DNA of 64,000 bases from NCBI GenBank assembly GCA_964246985.1, contig CAXTSE010000005.1:62001-126000 (forward strand), written 5' to 3'. Position numbers and translations under genes: made by a program. Below the pieces are notes generated by a model, which saw only the letters and a list, made by a program, of their open reading frames with translations, was not told the origin of the DNA and ran no database searches. This document shows, piece by piece, positions 54,938-64,000 of the stretch. The stretch's first letter is position 1. Each line of letters starts with the position of its first letter. Source of the stretch: CAXTSE01 sp964246985 (GTDB taxonomy: Bacteria > Actinomycetota > Actinomycetes > Actinomycetales > Microbacteriaceae).

Positions 54938-56244
54938 CGATCCTGATCCAGGGGGCGACGCTCCCGGACGGCACGACGACCGACCTGCTCATCGACGGCG
55001 GCGTGGTCGCCGAGCGCGGCACAGGGCTGTCAGGCGGATCCGGTGCCCGCGTCATCGACGCCGCGGGCCTCCAGGCGCTTCCCGGCCTGGTCGACCTGCA
55101 CACCCATCTGCGCGAGCCGGGCTTCGAGCAGAGCGAGACCGTGCTCACGGGCTCGCGCGCAGCGGCGGCAGGCGGATTCACCGCGGTCCACGCCATGGCG
55201 AACACGAGCCCCGTGCAGGACACCGCCGGCGTCGTCGAGCAGGTCGCCTCGCTCGGCGCTCAGCACGGCTACGTCACCGTGCGCCCGATCGGCGCGGTGA
55301 CCGTCGGGCTGGCGGGGGAGCGGCTGAGCGAGATCGGCGCGATGGCCCAGTCGCGGGTGCGGGTGCGCGTGTTCAGCGACGACGGCAAGTGCGTCCACGA
55401 CGCTCTCCTGATGCGCCGCGCGCTCGAGTACGTCTCCGGCTTCGGCGGGGTGGTCGCCCAGCACGCACAGGAACCGCGGCTCACCGAGGGTGCCCAGATG
55501 AACGAGGGACCGCTGAGCAGCGAGCTCGGCCTGGCCGGCTGGCCCGCCGTCGCCGAGGAGTCGATCATCGCCCGCGACGTTCTGCTCGCCGAGACCACCG
55601 GCGCCCGCCTGCACATCTGCCACCTGTCGACGGCCGGCAGCGTCGACGTGATCCGCTGGGCCAAGGCACGCGGCATCGCGGTCACCGCCGAGGTGACCCC
55701 GCACCATCTGCTGCTCACGGAGGAGCTGGCGCGCGGCTACGACGCCCGCTACAAGGTCAATCCGCCGCTGCGCCGCGACGAGGACGTGCGGGTCCTGCGC
55801 GAGGCTCTCGCCGACGGCACCATCGACATTGTCGCGACCGACCACGCCCCCCATCCGCTCGAGTCGAAGGAGTGCGCCTGGCAGGAGGCCAGCTTCGGCA
55901 TGGTCGGCCTCGAGAGCGCCCTCAGCGTCGTGCAGCAGGCTGTCGTCGACACCGGGATGCTGGGCTGGACCGATGTCGCCCGCGTCCTCTCGAGCGCCCC
56001 GGCCGTGATCGGCCGCCTCGACGGGTACGACGCGCCGTTCGGGGTCGGCAGTCCCGCTCACATCACCCTCTACGACCCCGCCGCACGCAGCGTGTTCTCG
56101 GTCGACCACCTGCACGGCAAGGGCGTCAACTCGCCGTACCTCGGTCGCGAGCTGCCCGGCCGCGTCGTCGCCACGATCCACCGCGGCGTGCCGACGGTGC
56201 TCGACGGCGCTCTCCGCGACCCCGAGGAGGTGGCCCGTGGATAG
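54934..56244 (+). CDS. pyrC: dihydroorotase
   Basis: The 436-residue type I amidohydrolase cyclises carbamoyl aspartate. Zinc ligands are in DLHTHLREPG (about 54-63), HAQEPR and HICHLSTAG, and the catalytic Asp is in ATDHAPHPLESKE (about 305). It starts at an ATG overlapping pyrB by 4 bp and overlaps the following membrane gene by 8 bp. Confidence 0.96.
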   Translation: MTILIQGATLPDGTTTDLLIDGGVVAERGTGLSGGSGARVIDAAGLQALPGLVDLHTHLREPGFEQSETVLTGSRAAAAGGFTAVHAMANTSPVQDTAGVVEQVASLGAQHGYVTVRPIGAVTVGLAGERLSEIGAMAQSRVRVRVFSDDGKCVHDALLMRRALEYVSGFGGVVAQHAQEPRLTEGAQMNEGPLSSELGLAGWPAVAEESIIARDVLLAETTGARLHICHLSTAGSVDVIRWAKARGIAVTAEVTPHHLLLTEELARGYDARYKVNPPLRRDEDVRVLREALADGTIDIVATDHAPHPLESKECAWQEASFGMVGLESALSVVQQAVVDTGMLGWTDVARVLSSAPAVIGRLDGYDAPFGVGSPAHITLYDPAARSVFSVDHLHGKGVNSPYLGRELPGRVVATIHRGVPTVLDGALRDPEEVARG

Positions 56245-56761
56245 CAAGCTCCTCTCGGCGCTCAGCGTCGTGATCGTGCTCGTCGTGCTGGTGCCGCTGC
56301 TGATCGTCGGCTGGCGCCGCCGCCTGCGACGGCAGGGCGACGTCGGCCCGCTCCCGACGCCCCCGGCGGAGATCGGCGACATGGCGCTGGTGGAGGATCT
56401 CTTCTACGTCGCGACGACCCGCGCCGAGCAGCCGCTCGAGCGGATCGCGGCGCACGGCCTCACCTTCCGCGGGCGGGCGATCGTGACCGTCGCCGCATCC
56501 GGTGTCCTCCTCGAGATCGCGGGCAGCGCGCCGCTCTTCGTCACCGCCGGTGCGATCACGGGAGCCGGGCGCGCCACCTGGACCGTCGACCGGGTCGTCG
56601 AGAAGGACGGTCTCGTCTTCCTCCGCTGGACGCTGAACGGCACGCTCGTCGACACCTACCTGCGCTCGGCCGATCCCGCGGCCCTCGTCGCCGCGATCGA
56701 CGCACTCGTCCCCATCACCCCCGACACTCCCGACACCCCCGCAACGGAAGGCGCCGCATGA
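56237..56761 (+). CDS. membrane-anchored PH-like domain protein in the pyr operon
   Basis: The 174-residue protein has an N-terminal helix (about 8-27), a basic stop-transfer RRRLRRQ and a C-terminal cytoplasmic PH-like beta domain (about 50-160; LFYVATTRAEQPLERI, GLTFRGRA, RWTLNGTLVDTY). It is the conserved hypothetical gene found between pyrC and carA in many actinobacteria. Its overlaps with both neighbours (8 bp and 4 bp) show it is part of the pyrimidine operon. No activity is known to me. Confidence 0.85.
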   Translation: MDSKLLSALSVVIVLVVLVPLLIVGWRRRLRRQGDVGPLPTPPAEIGDMALVEDLFYVATTRAEQPLERIAAHGLTFRGRAIVTVAASGVLLEIAGSAPLFVTAGAITGAGRATWTVDRVVEKDGLVFLRWTLNGTLVDTYLRSADPAALVAAIDALVPITPDTPDTPATEGAA

Positions 56762-57930
56762 GCACCGACCCCGCAGTCCTCGTTCTCGAGGACGGCACCC
56801 GCTACACCGGACGCGCCTACGGCGCCCGCGGCCGCACCCTCGGCGAGGCCGTCTTCGCCACCGGCATGACCGGCTACCAGGAGACGCTGACCGACCCGAG
56901 CTACGCGGGGCAGATCGTGGTCATGACGGCTCCCCACATCGGCAACACGGGCATGAACGACGCCGACCTCGAGTCGTCGCGCATCTGGGTCGCCGGCTAC
57001 GTCGTGCGCGACCCCAGCCGCGTGGTCAGCAGCTTCCGGTCGCAGCGCAGCCTCGACGACGACCTCGTCGCCGGGGGGATCGTCGGCATCAGCGGCATCG
57101 ACACGCGCGCCGTGACCCGACGCCTGCGCGACAGCGGCACCATGCGCGCCGGCGTGTTCTCCGGCGCGGATGCGGAGCTGAGCGAGTCCGAGCAGCTGGC
57201 GCTCGTGCGCCAGGCCCCCGAGATGACGGGTCAGAATCTGTCAGCGCAGGTGTCGGTCTCCGTCCCCACCGTCACGGCGGCTGCCGAGGGGGTCGAGTTC
57301 GTCGGCCGTCTCGCCATCCTCGACCTCGGCGTCAAGCTCTCGACCGTCCACAACCTCGCCGCGCGCGGATTCGAGGTGCACGTCCTCCCGCAGAGCTCGA
57401 CGATCGCCGACATCCAGTCCATCGACCCGGTCGCCGTCTTCTACTCCAACGGCCCCGGCGATCCCGGCGCCTCCGACGATCACGTCGCGGTCCTCCGCGA
57501 CGTGCTCGACGCCGGGCTGCCGTTCTTCGGCATCTGCTTCGGCAACCAGCTTCTCGGACGCGCGCTCGGCCTCGACACCTACAAGCTGCCCTTCGGCCAC
57601 CGCGGCATCAACCAGCCGGTGCTCGACAAGGAGACCGGGCGCATCGAGATCACCGCCCACAACCACGGATTCGCCGTCGACGCGCCGCTCGAGGGCGTCA
57701 TCGACAGCCCCCACGGGTACGGGCGGCTCGAGGTCAGCCATGTCGGGCTCAACGACCACGTCGTGGAGGGGCTGCGCGCCCTCGACATCCCGGCGTTCTC
57801 GGTGCAGTACCACCCCGAGGCCGCGGCCGGTCCCCACGACGCCAACTACCTGTTCGACCGGTTCGTCGACATGGTGCGCGAGCACCGTGCGGGGCGGGTC
57901 TCGACAAGCTCGACCGACGGAGTGAACTAA
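56758..57930 (+). CDS. carA: carbamoyl-phosphate synthase small (glutaminase) subunit
   Basis: The 390-residue protein has an N-terminal CPSase domain (GEAVFATGMTGYQETLTDP) and a C-terminal class I glutaminase with Cys in FFGICFGNQLLG (about 263) and the His-Glu in QYHPEAAAGPHD (about 348). It supplies ammonia to CarB. The last ~11 residues (after REHRAG) are encoded by a REP-like repeat, GGTCTCGACAAGCTCGACC at 57897-57915, and extend the usual C terminus. It is followed immediately by carB. Confidence 0.96.
   Translation: MSTDPAVLVLEDGTRYTGRAYGARGRTLGEAVFATGMTGYQETLTDPSYAGQIVVMTAPHIGNTGMNDADLESSRIWVAGYVVRDPSRVVSSFRSQRSLDDDLVAGGIVGISGIDTRAVTRRLRDSGTMRAGVFSGADAELSESEQLALVRQAPEMTGQNLSAQVSVSVPTVTAAAEGVEFVGRLAILDLGVKLSTVHNLAARGFEVHVLPQSSTIADIQSIDPVAVFYSNGPGDPGASDDHVAVLRDVLDAGLPFFGICFGNQLLGRALGLDTYKLPFGHRGINQPVLDKETGRIEITAHNHGFAVDAPLEGVIDSPHGYGRLEVSHVGLNDHVVEGLRALDIPAFSVQYHPEAAAGPHDANYLFDRFVDMVREHRAGRVSTSSTDGVN
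57897..57915 (+). repeat. REP-like repeat inside the 3' end of carA
   Basis: GGTCTCGACAAGCTCGACC is an imperfect inverted repeat (GGTctCGA / TCGACC). It resembles a short element I recall as abundant in Microbacteriaceae intergenic DNA. Here it is translated as part of the CarA tail. Confidence 0.5.
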
Positions 57931-61231
<3,301 letters not shown>

Positions 61232-61239
<8 letters not shown>

Positions 61240-62089
61240 CGCCGGAACGACGCGGACCGAGACCGCCCCACGTCGGTCCTTCGGCACCCGCCTCGCCGCG
61301 ACCTTCGCGACGCACGGACGACTCTGCGTCGGCATCGACCCGCACGCCTCGCTGCTGCGCGACTGGGGGCTCGCGGATGACGCGACCGGCGTCCGCGAGT
61401 TCGGGCTGCGGGTCGTGGATGCCGCGGCCGGCCGGGTGGCCGCCGTCAAGCCCCAGGTGGCGTTCTTCGAGCGGCACGGCTCGGCCGGCTACGCCGCGCT
61501 CGAGTCGGTTCTCGGAGCCGCGCGCGCCGCGGGCCTGCTCGTCATCGCCGACGCCAAGCGCGGCGACGTCGGCACGAGCGTCGACGCCTACGGCGAGGCC
61601 TGGCTCACCGCCGGCTCGCCCCTGGAGGCCGACGCTCTGACCGTCGTGGCCTACCAGGGTCTCGGCTCTCTCGACTCGGTGATCGAGCGCGCCGCAGCCG
61701 CGGACAAGGGTCTGTTCGTGCTCGCAGCGACGTCCAACCCGGAGGCCGCCGCGACGCAGCTGGCGGTGCGCGCCGACGGCCGCAGCGTCGCCGCGGGGGT
61801 CGTGGCCGACATCCGAGTCCGGGCGTCCGACTCGATCGGCGTCGTGCTCGGCGCGACGGTCGCGCTCGACGACTTCGGCATCGACACCGACGCCCTGGCG
61901 GGAGTGCCCGTGCTGGCGCCCGGTTTCGGCGCCCAGGGCGGGGTCATCGCCGACCTGCCGACGCTGTTCGGCGCGGCGGCGCCCCAGGTGCTCGTCGCGG
62001 TCTCTCGGAGCATTCTCGGAGGCGGACCCGATCAACTGGTGTCCGCGATCGAGAGCGCGAACGGGGAGGTGGCGGCATGTCGAGTCTGA
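61232..62089 (+). CDS. pyrF: orotidine 5'-phosphate decarboxylase, type 2
   Basis: The 285-residue TIM barrel decarboxylates OMP to UMP. The type 2 signature ADAKRGDVGTSVDAYGEAWL holds the catalytic Lys and Asp (about 107). CVGIDPH begins the fold, and LAPGFGAQGG is the phosphate loop. The GTG at 61232 overlaps carB by 8 bp; a GTG at 61223 would add 3 residues. It closes the pyrimidine pathway set here; pyrD and pyrE are not in this window. Confidence 0.94.
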
Positions 62090-62973
62090 CGCCGCCCGAG
62101 GTCGACCGGGTCGCCGCCGCGCGGGCCGCCGTCGCCGCGCGCCGCGCGCGGGCTGCCGTGAAGGCCGCCGTCGCCGCCCGCACCCGATCCGCGCTCGACG
62201 TCGCCCGATCCGCGTGGACGGGAGCCCCGACGACGCCCGAGGCAACCCTCCGCGTGCGCGAGCTGCTGATGAGCATCCCCGGGCTCGGCCCCACCCGCGC
62301 CGACCGCGCCATGCAGCAGCTCGGCATCGCCGCGTCCAAGCGGGTCGGCGGGCTGGGCGTGCGCCAGCGCGACAAGCTCGGCGACTGGCTCGAGGCGCGA
62401 GAGCGCCGCGCCGGACACCCGACCAGCAGGCTCGTCGTGCTCGCGGGACCGACGGCCGTCGGCAAGGGCACCGTGTCGCGCCACATCCGCGAGAACTACC
62501 CGGATGTGCTGCTGAGCGTGTCGGCGACGACGCGTCCTCCGCGTCCCGGCGAGGTCGAGGGGGAGCACTACTACTTCCTCAGCGATGCCGAGTTCGACGC
62601 GATGATCGAGCGCGGGGAGTTCCTCGAGCACGCCGTTGTGCACAACGCCTTCCGCTACGGCACGCCGCGCCCGCCGATCGACGCCGCTCTAGCCGAGGGC
62701 CGCAGCGTGCTGCTCGAGATCGACCTGCAGGGCGCACGTGCTGTCCGGCAGCAGATGCCCGAGGCCCTGCTGGTGTTCCTGCTGCCCCCGACGTGGGAGG
62801 AGCTCGTGCGCAGACTGGTCGGACGAGGCACCGAGGATGCCGCCGAGCAGGCCCGTCGGCTCGACACCGCGAAGGTCGAGTTGAGCGCCCAGGACGAGTT
62901 CGATGTGAAGGTCGTGAACGGCGAAGTCGGCCAAGCGGCCTCCGAGGTCGTAGAATTGCTCGCAGTGCCCTGA
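62077..62973 (+). CDS. gmk: mIHF-guanylate kinase fusion protein
   Basis: The 298-residue protein joins two domains. Residues ~1-110 match the actinobacterial integration host factor mIHF: an Ala/Arg-rich helix (about 15-35) and the DNA-binding core MSIPGLGPTRADRAMQQLGI plus SKRVGGLG. Residues ~118-298 are guanylate kinase, with P-loop GPTAVGKGTV, TTRPPRPGEVEGEHYYF and the lid. In most actinobacteria mihF is a separate gene just upstream of gmk; here they are one frame. It should phosphorylate GMP, and may bind DNA. ATG at 62077 overlaps pyrF by 13 bp, tying it to the pyrimidine operon. Confidence 0.9.
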   Translation: MSSLTPPEVDRVAAARAAVAARRARAAVKAAVAARTRSALDVARSAWTGAPTTPEATLRVRELLMSIPGLGPTRADRAMQQLGIAASKRVGGLGVRQRDKLGDWLEARERRAGHPTSRLVVLAGPTAVGKGTVSRHIRENYPDVLLSVSATTRPPRPGEVEGEHYYFLSDAEFDAMIERGEFLEHAVVHNAFRYGTPRPPIDAALAEGRSVLLEIDLQGARAVRQQMPEALLVFLLPPTWEELVRRLVGRGTEDAAEQARRLDTAKVELSAQDEFDVKVVNGEVGQAASEVVELLAVP

Positions 62974-63029
62974 GTTGACCTCTGTCTCTCGGTCCGGCGC
63001 GACCATCTTCCAACTGCAAGGAGCCACCC

Positions 63030-63299
63030 ATGGCCGACAAGAACTCGGGCATCATCGACCCGCCGATCGACGAGCTGCTCTCGAAGGTCGACTCCAAGTA
63101 CCAGCTGGTCATCTTCGCGTCCAAGCGCGCGCGCCAGATCAACGACTACTACGCCGACCTGCACGAGGGCTCGCTGTTCGACAACGTCGGTCCGCTGGTC
63201 GACTCGACCATCGACGACAAGCCGCTGTCGGTCGCGCTGCGCGAGATCAACGACGACAAGCTGATCCTCAAGCCGCTCGACGAGCCGGCCGCTCAGTAG
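63030..63299 (+). CDS. rpoZ: DNA-directed RNA polymerase subunit omega
   Basis: The 89-residue omega subunit stabilises the beta' subunit. Its family signatures are PPIDELLSKVDSKYQLVIFASKRARQIN read across residues 8-36, and ALREINDDKLIL near the C terminus. AAGGAG lies 10 bp before the ATG. It sits between gmk and coaBC, the canonical gmk-rpoZ-coaBC order. Confidence 0.96.
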   Translation: MADKNSGIIDPPIDELLSKVDSKYQLVIFASKRARQINDYYADLHEGSLFDNVGPLVDSTIDDKPLSVALREINDDKLILKPLDEPAAQ

Positions 63300-63309
63300 C
63301 CACACCCGC

Positions 63310-64000
63310 ATGAACATCGTCGTCGGGATCGCCGGCGGCATCGCCGCCTACAAGGCGGTGGCGGTCGTGCGGGGGTTCGTCCTTGCCGGCCACGACGTGC
63401 ACGTCGTGGCGACGGATGCGGCGCTCCGCTTCGTCGGGAAGCCGACTCTCGAGGCCATCAGCCGCAATCCGGTGCACTCCGATCTCTACGAGGGGGTCGC
63501 CGAGGTGCGGCACGTGGCCATGGGGCAGCGCGCCGACCTGATCGTGATCGCCCCCGCCACGGCGCACACTCTGGCGAAGCTCGCGACCGGACTCGCCGAC
63601 GACCTCCTCGGCAACACCGTCCTCGCATCCACAGCCCCCCTCGTGCTGGCTCCGGCCATGCACACCGAGATGTGGCAGAACCCCGCCACGGCCGCCAACG
63701 TCGCGACGCTCGTCGCGCGGGGCGTCCACCTCGTGGGTCCGGCCCGCGGACAGCTCACCGGGTCCGACGCGGGCGTCGGCCGCATGGCAGAGCCCGACGA
63801 GATCGTGGCGACGGCGCTGCGGATCATCGATGGTCACGACGCACCTGGCGATCTGGCCGGCCGTCGCATCCTGGTGACCGCCGGAGGCACGCGCGAGCCG
63901 CTCGACCCGGTGCGCTTCATCGGAAACCGCTCCAGCGGCAAGCAGGGCGTCGCACTAGCCCGTGCCGCCGCCGCGCGCGGAGCCGAGGTGCATCTCGTCG
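63310..64000 (+). CDS. coaBC: phosphopantothenoylcysteine decarboxylase / phosphopantothenate--cysteine ligase (5' part)
   Basis: The window ends inside this gene. The first ~230 residues show the flavin-dependent CoaC domain: GIAGGIAAYKAV, the His in EVRHVAMGQRADL (about 68), the APAMHTEMWQNPA substrate clamp (about 116) and the start of the CoaB domain (ILVTAGGTREPLDPVRFIGN, about 187). The bifunctional enzyme makes 4'-phosphopantetheine for coenzyme A. It begins 10 bp after rpoZ with an ATG. Confidence 0.95.
   Translation, partial: MNIVVGIAGGIAAYKAVAVVRGFVLAGHDVHVVATDAALRFVGKPTLEAISRNPVHSDLYEGVAEVRHVAMGQRADLIVIAPATAHTLAKLATGLADDLLGNTVLASTAPLVLAPAMHTEMWQNPATAANVATLVARGVHLVGPARGQLTGSDAGVGRMAEPDEIVATALRIIDGHDAPGDLAGRRILVTAGGTREPLDPVRFIGNRSSGKQGVALARAAAARGAEVHLV

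Overview
The window is a gene-dense stretch of chromosome from a high-GC Gram-positive bacterium. Gene content, gene order and protein sequences point to the actinobacterial family Microbacteriaceae, most likely a Microbacterium or close relative. The genus is inferred from recognition of the proteins, not from rRNA, which is absent here. I see no phage, insertion sequence, plasmid module or CRISPR array; this is mainly conserved core genome. GTG starts are frequent, and many adjacent genes are joined by ATGA or GTGA stop/start overlaps.

Region by region. 1-8.4 kb: the end of an MFS exporter, then (minus strand) a fadA-fadB pair for beta-oxidation, RNase D with its DUF3000 partner, SufE and a rhodanese sulfurtransferase, with an exported or membrane-anchored alpha/beta hydrolase on the plus strand. 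8.5-15.9 kb: ZapE, NhaA, an ammonium transporter with a GlnR-like operator upstream, a degenerate Amt-like membrane protein directly downstream, a DUF2071 protein, an APC permease and a phosphodiesterase. 15.95-16.5 kb: four tRNA genes (Val-CAC on minus; Gly-GCC, Cys-GCA and Val-GAC on plus). 16.7-25.1 kb: a glycine-rich surface protein with a LAATG sorting signal, DedA, ThrRS, a HIT protein, and the vitamin B6 genes pdxY, pdxS and pdxT.

25.2-34.2 kb: yebC, ruvCAB, yajC-secD-secF and the bifunctional (p)ppGpp enzyme Rel. 34.2-43.3 kb: an AbiEi-like protein, a DUF349 coiled-coil protein, a divergent cyclophilin, RarA, a HAD phosphatase, ribosomal protein S4, AlaRS and RuvX. 43.3-50.5 kb: MltG, the shikimate genes aroE-aroC-aroK-aroB-aroQ (interrupted by a repeat-flanked GIY-YIG gene), then efp and nusB. 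50.5-53.4 kb: a sulfonate/nitrate-type ABC importer (ATPase, lipoprotein, permease). 53.4-64 kb: the pyrimidine operon pyrR-pyrB-pyrC-(PH-like)-carA-carB-pyrF running into a mIHF-guanylate kinase fusion, rpoZ and the start of coaBC.

The most informative non-routine items are the following. (1) A dead Amt paralogue lies next to amt. (2) A nucleoid protein, mIHF, is fused to guanylate kinase. (3) A PyrR-binding RNA hairpin overlaps the pyrR ribosome binding site. (4) A 10-N scaffolding gap in aroC is flanked by a duplicated 7-mer, so the apparent frameshift is an assembly artefact. (5) A family of REP-like repeats includes a 52-bp tandem array next to aroQ, and a different short repeat has been absorbed into the C terminus of CarA.
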